A stretch of DNA of 64,000 bases from PFJX01 sp964542455 (GTDB lineage: Bacteria; Pseudomonadota; Gammaproteobacteria; Burkholderiales; Thiobacillaceae). Position 1 is the stretch's first letter; every line of letters starts with the position of its first letter. Made by a program: the position numbers and the translations under genes. The notes below the pieces were generated by a model that was not told where the DNA came from, did not search any database, and saw only the letters and a program-made list of their open reading frames with translations. Positions 25,599 through 34,673 of the stretch are shown piece after piece. The stretch lies in assembly GCA_964542455.1 (NCBI GenBank), contig CAZIUC010000001.1, forward strand, positions 62,001 through 126,000, read 5' to 3'.

Positions 25599-26744
25599 AT
25601 GTCCCCAATCGTCATCCTTGGCAGTGGCCTTGCCGGTTACGGTCTGCTGCGCGAATTTCGCAAGCGCGACGAGAAGTCGCCGGTCACTCTGGTCACCGCC
25701 GATGATGGCCGTGTCTACAGCAAGCCGAATCTGTCCAACGCCTTGAGCCAGAAGCGCGCGCCCGCGCAATTGGCTTCGGAAACGGCGGAACAGGCGGCGG
25801 CGAAATTCAACGCCACGATCCTCACGCATACCCGCGTCAGCGGTATCGACCCGGCCAACAAGTCGATACGCACCGCTGGTGGTGAAATTCCCTACGGCCG
25901 TCTGGTGCTCGCCCTCGGCGCCGACCCCTTCCCGCACGGCCTGGGCGGCGACGCCGCCAAGGACGTGATCAGCGTCAACGATCTCGACGACTACACCCGT
26001 TTTCGCGCCGCCCTGGAAGGCAAACGCCATGTCGCCATCCTCGGCGGCGGCCTGATCGGCTGTGAATTCGCCAACGACCTGGCGGCCAGCGGCCATGCCG
26101 CGACGGTCGTCCACCTCGGCCCCTGGCCGCTGGAACGCCTGCTTCCCGAGGAGGCCGGCCGGGCGCTGGCGGAAATCCTGGAAAGCCAGGGTGTGGCCTG
26201 GCGCTTCGGCCACACGGCGAAACAGGTCGAGGCCGGCCCCAATGGCTATCGCCTCACCCTGGACGACGGCAGCCGGATCGAAGCCGACCTGGTGCTCTCC
26301 GCCATCGGCCTGCGCTCACGCACGCAATTGGCGCGTGACGCCGGCATCCCGGTGAATCGCGGCATCGTGGTCGATCGGAAACTGGAAACCGGGGTCGCGG
26401 ACATCTACGCGATCGGCGATTGCGCCGAAGTGGCCGGCCATGTCCTGCCTTTCGTGCAGCCCTTGCTGCTTCAGGCCCGCGCGCTGGCCGCGATCCTCGT
26501 CGGCGAGGACGTTCAGGTGAGCTACCCGGCCATGCCGGTGATGGTGAAAACCAGCGCCTATCCGATCGCCGTGCTGCCGCCGGCGCCGGGCGCGGTGGGG
26601 AGTTGGCGGCTGGAGCGGAGCGAGCGCGGCATCGTCGCCCTGCACCAGACCGAGGCCGGCGACCTCAACGGATTCGCCCTCACCGGCGGCGAAACCGGCC
26701 GGCGCGGCGAACTGGCGAAACTCGCGAGCGCCTTGCTACCGTAG
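25599..26744 (+). CDS. FAD-dependent NAD(P)H:rubredoxin reductase
   Basis: Pyridine-nucleotide flavoprotein of 381 residues. The FAD motif GSGLAGYGLLREFR starts at residue 8, the NAD(P) motif AILGGGLIGCEFA lies near residue 147, and the second FAD contact is IYAIGDCAEV. The protein belongs with NorW/AlkT-like rubredoxin reductases, and its place after the rubredoxin gene supports that role. It ends 14 nt before the convergent prsT gene. Which nucleotide is preferred cannot be told. Confidence 0.9.
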   Translation: MSPIVILGSGLAGYGLLREFRKRDEKSPVTLVTADDGRVYSKPNLSNALSQKRAPAQLASETAEQAAAKFNATILTHTRVSGIDPANKSIRTAGGEIPYGRLVLALGADPFPHGLGGDAAKDVISVNDLDDYTRFRAALEGKRHVAILGGGLIGCEFANDLAASGHAATVVHLGPWPLERLLPEEAGRALAEILESQGVAWRFGHTAKQVEAGPNGYRLTLDDGSRIEADLVLSAIGLRSRTQLARDAGIPVNRGIVVDRKLETGVADIYAIGDCAEVAGHVLPFVQPLLLQARALAAILVGEDVQVSYPAMPVMVKTSAYPIAVLPPAPGAVGSWRLERSERGIVALHQTEAGDLNGFALTGGETGRRGELAKLASALLP

Positions 26745-26758
26745 GCCGATTTGCCAGG

Positions 26759-29575
26759 TCAGCGCCTCAGGCCATCCAGGAGCTTGCGGGCTTCTTCCAC
26801 ATGCGGGAAGTTTTTGCCGCGCGTCAGGAGACGATCCAGTTCCTGGCGTGCCAGCACCGGTTCGCCAATGGCGATCAGGCCCTTTGCATAGTGCCACTGA
26901 TATTCATATGAATCGGGCACCTTGTCGAAAGCCTGCTTGATGAGGGAAATGCCACGTTTGCCTTGTCCGTTCTGGATCAGAACCCAGCCCAGGGTGTCCA
27001 GCGTTGCGTGATTGTTCGGGCTGATTTTGTAGGCCTGCTCGGCGGCCGCCAGTGCTCCCGGATCTTTCAATTCGCTCAAAAGCCAGGCCAGGTTGTTGCT
27101 GGCGACCATATCCGCGGGATTCACCTTGAGCAGCAGGCGGTATTGCGCAACGGCTTCCTGCTTCCGCCGCAAATCATCCAGAGCGGAAGCCAGAACATGG
27201 CGCACCAGCACGTCATCAGGTCGAGACTGCAACCACTGTTCGAGCACTCTGGCGCCTTCCGTCGCCTGGCCTGCCGCCGAGTAGGATGCGTAGGCACGTA
27301 CCAGCGGTTTCCCCTGATTGAACATCTGTGCGGTCTTGGCATAGAGCCTGGCGGCTTCGAGGTGCTTCATCCCGGCGGACAAAGCCTCCGCCTCGCCGAG
27401 ATAGCCGACGATGGCCTTGGGATACCTGGACTGTAGTGTGCGAGCAATCGCCAGCGCCTCGTTGTGGCGCTTTTCCTGAATCAGCAAAGACATCTTGATT
27501 GCCAGGGCATCAAGAAAATCCGGCTGCGCGGCAAGTGCTTTCTCCAGGGATTGCATTGCCTCACCGCGTTTTCCCGCATCGGCCTGCGCGCCCGCCAGGC
27601 GGGTCAAGGCCTGGGCCGATTCGGGATTGCCGTTGGCCCAGCGTTGAAACGTCTGGAGCGCGCCAAGCGTGTCGCCTTGCCGCGTCATTGCCAGACCGAT
27701 CAGTTCATAGAATGCGTTTTGCCCAGTCGCCGTGAGTGCCTCACGCGCTTCCGACAGCGCCTGGCCGGGGTTGTTCTTTGCCAGCCAGTAGCGAATCAGC
27801 AACTGGCGTGGCTCCACCGCCTTGCCGGCGGCGCGTTTGGCTTTTTCCAGGTTTTCAAGGTAGCCCTTGTCATCCTTCTGGAGTGCCGCGATCTTCGCCA
27901 GACCCAACCAGGCACGACTGTCGTTCGGTGAATGCCTGATCACCTGTTCGAAGCGGGAACGCGCCGCCTTGTAATCTTTCGCCAGGATGTCCAGGCGAGC
28001 CAGATTGGAAGCCGCGGACATGAACGCGGGGTCCGCTTCCAGGGCTTTGGCAAAGCTTGCGCGGGCTCGCGGAAGGTCGTTTTTCGCGACATAAATGACG
28101 CCACGCACGTTATGCACCAGGGCCGGACCGAGTTTCTTCTTTTCCAGACTTTCGACCGCCTTGAACGCCGCGTCGTAGTGCTTGTTCTTGAGATTCGCCG
28201 TCACCAGGAGGAAATCCGCCCGCGCCGACGTCTTGTCCAGTTCAGCGGCCCTGGTGATCGACCTGATCATGGCCTCGCTGTCCCCAAGGCCTTGCTGGCT
28301 TGCCGCCAGTTCCAGAAACAGCGCGGACGTGGCAGTCGGTAAAGCCGCCGCTTTTTCGAGTTCTTGGCGGGCCTGCGCGTAGTGGCCTTCGCGCAGGGAA
28401 GTGCTCCCACGCAGGATCGACAGGACCGCGTCGTCGCCGGAGGCCCGCAAGCCCTGGATGGCCTCCTTGGCGCGATCCACCTGTCCGAGCTCCAGCAGCG
28501 TGCCCGCCATCAGCCTGCGCGCGGCGGGATGATCGGGCTGGACGTTGAGGATCCGGTTGAGGTGGCTCTGTGCCTCCTCCCGTTTGCCCAGCGCGAGGCT
28601 GACGGCTCCCCCGAGCAGATGCGCGGGCAGAAAATCCGGTGCCGACTGGTAAACGGTCTGTAGCTTGTTGTAGGAGGCTGTGTACTGACCTCGGCGAAAT
28701 TCGAGCACCGCGTCGAGGTAGTAACCGAGCAGATTTTCGGGCGAGTACTTGCGTAGCGTCTTCAGTTCGTCCTCGGCCTTGTCCAGAGCGGAAGTGTCGA
28801 GGTAATACTGAATACGTGCCTGGTGAGCCGCGATGTTGCCGGGTTCGCGCGTGAGCGCCTCGTTGTAGGCCGCCTGCGCGCCCTCTTGCTGACCAAGCGC
28901 ATGCAGCAATCCAGCCTTCAACACCCACAGGTCGACGCGTGAGGCGTCCTTGCCCAGCGCGGCATCCACAAACCCGAGCGCGGAGGACTTGTCGCCCTGG
29001 GATTGGGCAATCAGCGCGCGGGCCAGCAACGTTTCCGGATGCTTTGCCGCCTTCTTGTCCGCCGCGTCCAGTGTGGCTAGCGCTTCCTCGCGATTGCCCT
29101 TGATGAACAGCGCTTTCGCGCGCAGGGCGAGCACAGCCGCCTCGGCATTCGCGGGCATGCCGTCTCTTACCTTGATCTCCTCGATCACCCGTTCCGGCTG
29201 ATTCAGCTCAAGCAGTGTGCGCGCCAGGAGTATGGCGGCATCGTCATCATTTTCGCCGCCCAATTCATGCGCCTTGCGCAACTCCTTCTCCGCCGCCGGA
29301 TAGTTGCCGTCGGAAAACAGCGCCTGCCCGAGAAGAAAGCGGGCAGGCGCGCTGCCGGGAGTGTTCTCGACGAGATTCTTGAGCTTGATCACCGCGCCCT
29401 TGAAATCGCCTTTCCGCTGCAAGGCCTGCGCCTGCGCGAGTCCGTCGACCGGTGCTTTCCGTATTGCGAAATAAGCCCCGCCCGCCAGCAGGGCGGTGGC
29501 CACGAGTGCAATCAGAAGCTTGGGCAGATGGCGTTTTTGCCAAAAGGAAGTGGCTCTGGAGCGGACGGCGGACAT
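26759..29575 (-). CDS. prsT: PrsT-like PEP-CTERM system TPR protein
   Basis: A 938-residue periplasm-facing protein made almost wholly of tetratricopeptide repeats, matching the long TPR protein of PEP-CTERM/exosortase systems. The N terminus has a single hydrophobic segment (LLIALVATALLAGGAYFAI) but no lipobox cysteine, unlike the usual lipoprotein form. The start ATG at 29575 is preferred over an upstream TTG at 29623 that lies inside a terminator. A PEP-CTERM protein gene lies directly upstream on the same strand. Its role is thought to be in handling or display of PEP-CTERM proteins and exopolysaccharide. Confidence 0.88.
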   Translation of the reverse strand: MSAVRSRATSFWQKRHLPKLLIALVATALLAGGAYFAIRKAPVDGLAQAQALQRKGDFKGAVIKLKNLVENTPGSAPARFLLGQALFSDGNYPAAEKELRKAHELGGENDDDAAILLARTLLELNQPERVIEEIKVRDGMPANAEAAVLALRAKALFIKGNREEALATLDAADKKAAKHPETLLARALIAQSQGDKSSALGFVDAALGKDASRVDLWVLKAGLLHALGQQEGAQAAYNEALTREPGNIAAHQARIQYYLDTSALDKAEDELKTLRKYSPENLLGYYLDAVLEFRRGQYTASYNKLQTVYQSAPDFLPAHLLGGAVSLALGKREEAQSHLNRILNVQPDHPAARRLMAGTLLELGQVDRAKEAIQGLRASGDDAVLSILRGSTSLREGHYAQARQELEKAAALPTATSALFLELAASQQGLGDSEAMIRSITRAAELDKTSARADFLLVTANLKNKHYDAAFKAVESLEKKKLGPALVHNVRGVIYVAKNDLPRARASFAKALEADPAFMSAASNLARLDILAKDYKAARSRFEQVIRHSPNDSRAWLGLAKIAALQKDDKGYLENLEKAKRAAGKAVEPRQLLIRYWLAKNNPGQALSEAREALTATGQNAFYELIGLAMTRQGDTLGALQTFQRWANGNPESAQALTRLAGAQADAGKRGEAMQSLEKALAAQPDFLDALAIKMSLLIQEKRHNEALAIARTLQSRYPKAIVGYLGEAEALSAGMKHLEAARLYAKTAQMFNQGKPLVRAYASYSAAGQATEGARVLEQWLQSRPDDVLVRHVLASALDDLRRKQEAVAQYRLLLKVNPADMVASNNLAWLLSELKDPGALAAAEQAYKISPNNHATLDTLGWVLIQNGQGKRGISLIKQAFDKVPDSYEYQWHYAKGLIAIGEPVLARQELDRLLTRGKNFPHVEEARKLLDGLRR

Positions 29576-29621
29576 GGATGGCTCAAGGTGACGGCCAAGG
29601 GAAACGACCAAATGAAAATGC

Positions 29622-29647
29622 AAAAAGCCCGACCGAAGTCGGGCTTT
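29622..29647 (-). terminator. Intrinsic terminator of the PEP-CTERM gene
   Basis: On the minus strand a 10-bp stem (AAAGCCCGAC / GTCGGGCTTT) closed by a stable TTCG tetraloop runs into a T-tract. It lies 37 nt past the PEP-CTERM stop and before prsT, so prsT is likely expressed separately or by read-through. Confidence 0.85.
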
Positions 29648-29683
29648 GCTGAACTACCGAAGATCGCACAAGGCGATGTGTCT

Positions 29684-30346
29684 TCAGGCAGCCTTGCGAC
29701 GGCGCATGGCGCCCAGACCCAGCAGGCCGAGGCCGAGCAGGCCCAGGGTGGCGGGCTCGGGAACCTGATGGGTCGTGGGAACATCGTGGTAGTTGTAGGT
29801 CACCTTGATGTTGGCCAGAGCGCTGGTATTGATTTGGGAGATCAGGTTGCCGGCGCCGCTGGCGTTGGACAGGCCGGTGGCCGCCACCGCGATATCGTAG
29901 GTGCCCAGGCCGATGTAGCTGCCCAGACCGGAGCTGATCAGCAGGCTGTTGGCGGCCGAACCGGTGACGCCGTTCAGTTGGAAACCGGAGGTGCCGCCGA
30001 AGTCGATGACGCCGTCAAAGGCGGACACGGCCTGGCCGCCTGATCCGGTAACGCTGACGGTATCGCTGACGGGGACACCGAAGGCGATGTTGGCGCTGGC
30101 ATTGACGGTCACCGCGGCGGGCGCGTTATCCAGGCTTTCGATTTTGAAATTACTCGTTACCGTGCCGTCGTACTCGAAAAACACGGAATCCAGAATCAGG
30201 GTGCCACCCATGTCATTGAACTGGCTCAGGGTCAGGAGATCGTTCCAGTTCGTGGTGGTATTGGCGATGGAATCGGTGTAGCTGATGGAGGCGGCTTGTG
30301 CGGTGCCGGCGAAAGCCAGGGCAGCCAGGAGTGCAATTTTTTTCAT
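29684..30346 (-). CDS. PEP-CTERM exported protein, choice-of-anchor E type
   Basis: A 220-residue exported protein. It has a signal peptide (MKKIALLAALAFAGTAQAA), a beta-rich middle (SISYTDSIANTTTNWND, DSVFFEYDGTVTSNFKIES) and a C-terminal sorting signal made of VPEPATLGLL, a hydrophobic helix and the basic tail MRRRKAA. Exosortase recognises such tails and cuts them during export. I start at MKKIALLA, preceded by AAGGATTCC; an upstream start adds 15 residues before the signal peptide. No exosortase gene is in the window. A sigma-54 promoter precedes it. Confidence 0.92.
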   Translation of the reverse strand: MKKIALLAALAFAGTAQAASISYTDSIANTTTNWNDLLTLSQFNDMGGTLILDSVFFEYDGTVTSNFKIESLDNAPAAVTVNASANIAFGVPVSDTVSVTGSGGQAVSAFDGVIDFGGTSGFQLNGVTGSAANSLLISSGLGSYIGLGTYDIAVAATGLSNASGAGNLISQINTSALANIKVTYNYHDVPTTHQVPEPATLGLLGLGLLGLGAMRRRKAA

Positions 30347-30430
30347 GGTAGGAATCCTTCCAAAAAGTTTTCGGTTGAAGCTCGGTATCAACTAGAGGCA
30401 GGCTGATGTTTGCTCAGCATGAGAACAACA

Positions 30431-30448
30431 AAGCAATGCCCATGCCAA
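30431..30448 (-). promoter_or_regulatory. Sigma-54 promoter of the PEP-CTERM gene
   Basis: The minus-strand sequence TTGGCATGGGCATTGCTT has the -24 GG and -12 GC exactly 12 nt apart and differs from the TTGGCACG-N4-TTGCTT consensus by one central base. Transcription would start near 30421, giving a leader of about 75 nt. PEP-CTERM genes in floc-forming betaproteobacteria are known to depend on RpoN and the PrsK/PrsR pair, so this fits. The rest of the gap between 30347 and 30701 shows no other clear feature. Confidence 0.78.
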
Positions 30449-30701
30449 TTCTGGACTTGGTTTAATAACCTGTTGATTACATTTAGTATTTTTTAAATTC
30501 AGGTGGAAGCTGGGTGGTTGGCCTGGCGTATGCGCGGTAGCCGTGTAAAAAAAACCGACGGATTGACTGTTTTTTGTGCATGTCACACTCAATCAGGCTT
30601 TCTCCACCCATCCGTGGCTCATGGGCCCTTGTTCATTTGCTTGCCAGGTGGCGTGCGCGACCTCGGTTCCGCGTCCCTTCAAGAACAAACCCGTTCTGCT
30701 G

Positions 30702-30887
30702 ATGAGTGCCTCGGAGCATGGCGGCGGATCGTGCCATTGCCTGAGCCACCTGCGCGATGTCCTCGTATTGAACGAAGCCGCCAAGGCTTTCGAAAAAACC
30801 GGCAAGGCCAAGGGCGCGGAATTGCGGAAACAGGCCGCGGCGCGGATAGAGGAATTGATCGTGCTGACGGAACGCCCGCGTTTCTGA
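30702..30887 (+). CDS. Small hypothetical protein
   Basis: A short reading frame of 61 residues begins MSASEHGGGSCHCLSHL and continues as a Lys/Ala/Glu-rich amphipathic helix (AAKAFEKTGKAKGAELRKQAA). Codon use resembles that of real genes here. A GTG at 30576 would extend it by 42 residues of poorer quality. I do not recognise it; the CxC and His residues near the start could bind metal. It lies convergent to the DUF3299 gene. Confidence 0.4.
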   Translation: MSASEHGGGSCHCLSHLRDVLVLNEAAKAFEKTGKAKGAELRKQAAARIEELIVLTERPRF

Positions 30888-30914
30888 AGCAAGCGGGCGC
30901 CGTATTGGGCCGGC

Positions 30915-31481
30915 TCAACGCTCTTTGTACTTGACCACGTCCTTCGCCTGCATCCGGTAGCCGGACTTGCCCATCGCCGTATCGGAGTGGCCGATCGTCA
31001 GTTTGCCGGTGACCCATACCGCCTCCATGTTCTTCACGCCTTTTACCGGCTTGTCCGGCATGACGTGGATGATCTGGTTGGCGGGCGGTGGCGGCACATG
31101 GATGCAGGCGCCGAAATAGGGCACCAGCAGGAATTCGCGCAACTCGTTGGGGCCGCCGTCGAGTGAGACGACGAAACCGGGGATGCGAATCGTCTGGCCA
31201 TCCATGGCCGGGTTGACCGGTGCCGCGTCCCAGGCGCGGCGCATTTGCGCCAGGGCGTCGCCGGCGCGTGGGTCGGAGTCTTGCAGCTTGGCCAGATCGA
31301 TGCCCTTGAACGCCGCCATCGGGTCCCAGTCCTTCGGCAGCAGATCGTCCCAGTCCGTGGTCTTGTAGGTGGACTTCGCCGTCGCGCCCTCGGGCAGGCG
31401 GTCGCCCACCTTGTAATCGGCGCTCCAGGCGGGAGACGCCAGGAACAGGGATAGAAGCAGGCCGGTGAATGTGGATTTCAT
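30915..31481 (-). CDS. DUF3299 periplasmic protein, last gene of the metal operon
   Basis: A 188-residue protein with a signal peptide (FTGLLLSLFLASPAWSA) and the DUF3299 pattern: WDDLLPKDWDP, IRIPGFVVSLDGG, then FLLVPYFGACIHVPPPPANQ with its single conserved cysteine. In Pseudomonas a DUF3299 protein is encoded with an ABC ATPase and FtsX-like permease in a zinc-starvation (Zur) operon. The same partners occur upstream here. It overlaps the ZnuB-like gene by 4 nt. The molecular function is unknown. Confidence 0.88.
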   Translation of the reverse strand: MKSTFTGLLLSLFLASPAWSADYKVGDRLPEGATAKSTYKTTDWDDLLPKDWDPMAAFKGIDLAKLQDSDPRAGDALAQMRRAWDAAPVNPAMDGQTIRIPGFVVSLDGGPNELREFLLVPYFGACIHVPPPPANQIIHVMPDKPVKGVKNMEAVWVTGKLTIGHSDTAMGKSGYRMQAKDVVKYKER

Positions 31482-32236
31482 GGGTGTCTCACTCGATTGA
31501 ACAGGGCCGCCAGTCCGGCTATTGCCACCAGCGCCAGCACGATGGCCGCGCCCGATGGCAGGTCGAACAAACCGGAAGCGATCAGGCCGAGAGCATACCC
31601 CGTGGCGCCGAAGAGATAGCCGCGCGCCAGGCGTTCCCCGGAAACCAGTGCGGGCACGATCAGGCTGGCGAACACCAGGTAGATGCCTACCACCTGTACC
31701 GAGGCGGTGATGGTGACGGCGAAAAGCACATAGAAGCCGAGTGGCGAGCCGCGCCAGTTCAAGCCGAACCAGGCCGCCAGCACCAGCGCGGTGACCACCG
31801 CCAGCGGCAGCAGCCCACTCCAGGTGGTCCAGAGAATCTGCCCCACCAGCAGTTCCTGCAGATGTTCGGCGCCATGCGGGTCATGGCTCATCAGGATCAA
31901 TGCCATGCAGGCGGCGGCGACGAAGGTGACGCCGATGATCGCCTCCTGCCGCGAGTTTGCGTGCCCAAGCGCGAGCTTTTCCATGCGATGCAGGAACAGC
32001 GCGCCGAGCAGCGCCGCCGTGACGGCGCCGATCTGGGTCAGCCAGGGGCTGCTCTCGCCGCCCAGGCTGTGAGCGATTACCACGCCCAGGCCGGCAATCT
32101 GGGCGATGGCGAGATCGAGGAAGACGATGCCGCGTTTCAGCACCGCGTGCCCCAGAGGCACATGGCTGGCCAGCACCAGCAGACCCGCCGCGAAGGCGGG
32201 CAGGAGAATGGCGGGGTCGAGTCCGGCGAGGTTCAT
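31478..32236 (-). CDS. ZnuB-like ABC-3 family metal permease
   Basis: Inner-membrane permease of 252 residues with seven to eight helices, in the ABC-3 family that imports zinc or manganese. GHAVLKRGIVFLDLAIAQIAGLG and VGIYLVFASLIVPALVSGE are family hallmarks. It overlaps both neighbours by 4 nt, indicating a tightly coupled znuA-znuB-DUF3299 unit. No ZnuC-type ATPase is encoded beside it; the only ATPase in the operon is of LolD type. Confidence 0.9.
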   Translation of the reverse strand: MNLAGLDPAILLPAFAAGLLVLASHVPLGHAVLKRGIVFLDLAIAQIAGLGVVIAHSLGGESSPWLTQIGAVTAALLGALFLHRMEKLALGHANSRQEAIIGVTFVAAACMALILMSHDPHGAEHLQELLVGQILWTTWSGLLPLAVVTALVLAAWFGLNWRGSPLGFYVLFAVTITASVQVVGIYLVFASLIVPALVSGERLARGYLFGATGYALGLIASGLFDLPSGAAIVLALVAIAGLAALFNRVRHP

Positions 32237-33129
32237 TTCAGTCCCGCCGTGAGCAGCGCCAGGGTCGCGTCATACAGGCTGAACAGGTCTTTCGCCGCCG
32301 CCGTGCCGCCCACGGTGTAAGGCAGTTCCACAGCCGGAATGCCGGTGCGTTGCGCCAGCCACTGGCTCGCTTTGTCGGGCTGGTAGGCGGCGCGCAGGAT
32401 CAGGCGCGCCGGCCGCGCCCGCATGCGACCCAGCAGGTCGGAGAGATAGGCGGCGGAAGGGTCGATGCCGGGCTTGGGTTCCAGGTCGGCGACGATGTCG
32501 AGGCCCAGCCAGTCGGCCAGATACACCCAGTTTTTGTGATGCACCACCACCCGCGCGCCATGCAACGCGGCGCCCTCCCGCTCCCAGCGGGCGATGGCGG
32601 ACGTCATGCGCTTCTGGAAATCCTGGTTGCGCGCGGCATAGACGGCGGCATTGGTGGGATCCAGTTCCGCCAGGCGTTGCGCCAGGGCGGTAGCCACTTT
32701 CAGCAGGTTACGCGGGTCGCTGATCAGGTGCGGATTGCCGTCCGGGTGGATGTCGCCCCGCGCGCGGTCCAGGCGCGAGGGTTTCTCCAGCATGTGGACA
32801 TAATGCGCGGCCTCGAAGGCGCCGGCCTGACCGGGCTGGATGCGGGCATTCCCGGATTCCCGCTGCAACAGCGGCAGCCAGCCGATTTCCAGTTCCGCGC
32901 CGGTACACACCAACAGGTCGGCGTTGCGCGCGCGGGCGATCAGGGACGGTCGCGCCTGGATGTGGTGCGGATCCTGAAAGGCGCTGGTGGCGGAACTTAC
33001 CCGCGCATTGTCACCGGCCAGTTCCTGGGTGAGGGAAGCCCATTCCGGCTCGCAGGCGAGCACGTTGAGGGCGGCATGGGCGGTGTTCGCCGCCAGTAGC
33101 AATGCAATCAATACGATTCGGTTCAACAT
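32233..33129 (-). CDS. ZnuA-like periplasmic metal-binding protein
   Basis: A 298-residue solute-binding protein of the TroA/ZnuA superfamily with a signal peptide (VLIALLLAANTAHAA). Metal ligands can be placed at DPHHIQA, GNPHLISDP and VVVHHKNW, the three-histidine pattern of zinc and manganese binders. The His-rich acidic loop typical of many ZnuA proteins is missing. A ribosome-binding site AAGGAACC precedes the ATG. It is coupled to the ZnuB-like permease. Confidence 0.9.
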   Translation of the reverse strand: MLNRIVLIALLLAANTAHAALNVLACEPEWASLTQELAGDNARVSSATSAFQDPHHIQARPSLIARARNADLLVCTGAELEIGWLPLLQRESGNARIQPGQAGAFEAAHYVHMLEKPSRLDRARGDIHPDGNPHLISDPRNLLKVATALAQRLAELDPTNAAVYAARNQDFQKRMTSAIARWEREGAALHGARVVVHHKNWVYLADWLGLDIVADLEPKPGIDPSAAYLSDLLGRMRARPARLILRAAYQPDKASQWLAQRTGIPAVELPYTVGGTAAAKDLFSLYDATLALLTAGLK

Positions 33130-33150
33130 GATGTCGGTTCCTTTATGTCT

Positions 33151-33248
33151 CCCCCCTTTACCAAAGGGGGGTTGAAGGGGAGTTCTACAAGGGTTGCGAG
33201 GCGGTGAGCGTCGCTGAATCCACCCCGCCCTCCTTGGGGAAATAGGGG
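33151..33248. repeat. Diverged copy of the CCCCCCTTT palindromic element
   Basis: The gap between the porin and znuA-like genes contains CCCCCCTTTACCAAAGGGGG at its left, the inner motif GAGCGTCGCTGAATCC, and a degraded right arm (CCTCCTTGGGGAAATAGGGG). The same layout recurs near 43.4 kb, inside nasA and near 63.4 kb. It interrupts the operon without separating the strands. Confidence 0.75.
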
Positions 33249-33267
33249 TGAAAATCCCCGGGGGTTT

Positions 33268-34638
33268 TCAGAATCTGTGCGCGCCGTGCGGGCCCAGGCT
33301 GTAGACGTATTGCAGTGAGAGCTGCTTGTCGTCCGGGTTACCCAGCATGGAATGGTCGCGCGCCAGTTGCAGGCGGAACTGGGAGAACTCGCTGGGCGCG
33401 TAGTCCGCCATCAGGCTCCACTTCGTCGGGCTGTAGGCGGCCGGCAGCAGGGCGGCGTTGTTGCCGCCATAGTCCAGGCTGCCGTGGTTGAGGCGGTCGT
33501 AGCGCAGGCCGACGCGCCAGTTCGGCATGAACTGGTAGATGCCCTGGGCGTACCAGCCGGTCTGCTTGCCATGGTAGGCCGCCGTGTTATTGGCGGCACA
33601 AGCGCCGCCATTGGCCAGGCAGGTCAGCTCGCCGTCCTCGTCGCGCTGGAAGGCCTCGCCCTGGAATTTGAAGTTGCGTTCCTTCGGATTGCCCAACGGC
33701 GCCCATTTCCAGACGAAGTCCGCGATCCAGGTCTTGGACTGGCCGCTGAAGGTGGTGCTTGCGTCCGTGCCGCCGCGATCGACCAGGGTGCTTTCCCGGC
33801 CTTCCGGCCGCGCCGACAGCCAGGACAGGCCGGCGCGCCAGGAGGAAGAATCGCCGACATCGCCGCCGACATGGCCGAACAGCGCCCAGTCGCCGGCACC
33901 GTTGCGATTGCCGGCGCCGGGGAAGGCGGCGCCGCTTCCGACTTCCGCGCCCAGTTCGATGAAGGTGTCGGTGGGTGCCAGCCACTTGAGTTGCAGGCCG
34001 TCCTGGACCAGGTGCTCGCCGAACAGGGTCTGGTACATCAGGTTGTTGTCGCTGAAGTCCCAGGCATGCGGGTGCTGCTCGTTCTGGTAGCCGATGCCGG
34101 AGATGAAGCGGCCGCCCTTCACGGTGAGGCCATGATCCAGGCTCAGGGTCTGGAACCAGGCTTCCTCGATGTTGGCCTGGCCGTCGGCGAGGACGATGTT
34201 GGTCGAGCCGCGAAAGTACGGGTCGATGTTGGCGGCCATGACCAGTTCCGTGTCGTTCAGGGAAAAGCCGCGGGTCGACGCGCCGATGCCGGCATCCTGG
34301 AGATAACCGGTGGGACGGCGCTCACCGGCTTTGCGCTGGTTGTAGCCGCCTTGCAGGATCAGCGAGATTTCCGGGTTGAAGGCATTGGCGCCGGCTGGCG
34401 GGTGTGCCGCCTGATCGGCTGTGGCCTGGGCCGCCTCGGTGCCGGCTTGGGTCTGTGCTAGCCGCGTTTCCATTTCCTTCAGGCGAGCTTCATAGGTGGC
34501 CTGGATGTCATTCAGTTTCTGGTCGAATTCGGCGCGTAACTTGACCAGTTCGGCGGCCAGGTCGGCATCGGAAACCGCCAGCGCCGGCATGGGCAGCGCG
34601 CACGCCAGGGCGGCGGCGAGCAGGGTGGGTCTGAACAT
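33268..34638 (-). CDS. Outer-membrane porin-like protein with N-terminal coiled coil
   Basis: A 456-residue exported protein. After the signal peptide (LLAAALACALPMPALA) comes a coiled coil (residues about 25-70, LAAELVKLRAEFDQKLNDI), as in trimeric porins anchored to peptidoglycan. A series of amphipathic beta strands ends in an aromatic C-terminal residue (GAHRF), the outer-membrane assembly signal. Its place in a metal-uptake operon suggests passage of zinc or another metal through the outer membrane. It could also be a general porin. Confidence 0.82.
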   Translation of the reverse strand: MFRPTLLAAALACALPMPALAVSDADLAAELVKLRAEFDQKLNDIQATYEARLKEMETRLAQTQAGTEAAQATADQAAHPPAGANAFNPEISLILQGGYNQRKAGERRPTGYLQDAGIGASTRGFSLNDTELVMAANIDPYFRGSTNIVLADGQANIEEAWFQTLSLDHGLTVKGGRFISGIGYQNEQHPHAWDFSDNNLMYQTLFGEHLVQDGLQLKWLAPTDTFIELGAEVGSGAAFPGAGNRNGAGDWALFGHVGGDVGDSSSWRAGLSWLSARPEGRESTLVDRGGTDASTTFSGQSKTWIADFVWKWAPLGNPKERNFKFQGEAFQRDEDGELTCLANGGACAANNTAAYHGKQTGWYAQGIYQFMPNWRVGLRYDRLNHGSLDYGGNNAALLPAAYSPTKWSLMADYAPSEFSQFRLQLARDHSMLGNPDDKQLSLQYVYSLGPHGAHRF

Positions 34639-34673
34639 GGTGAGTCCCTTCGATTGGTGGAGAGCGTAGCTTT

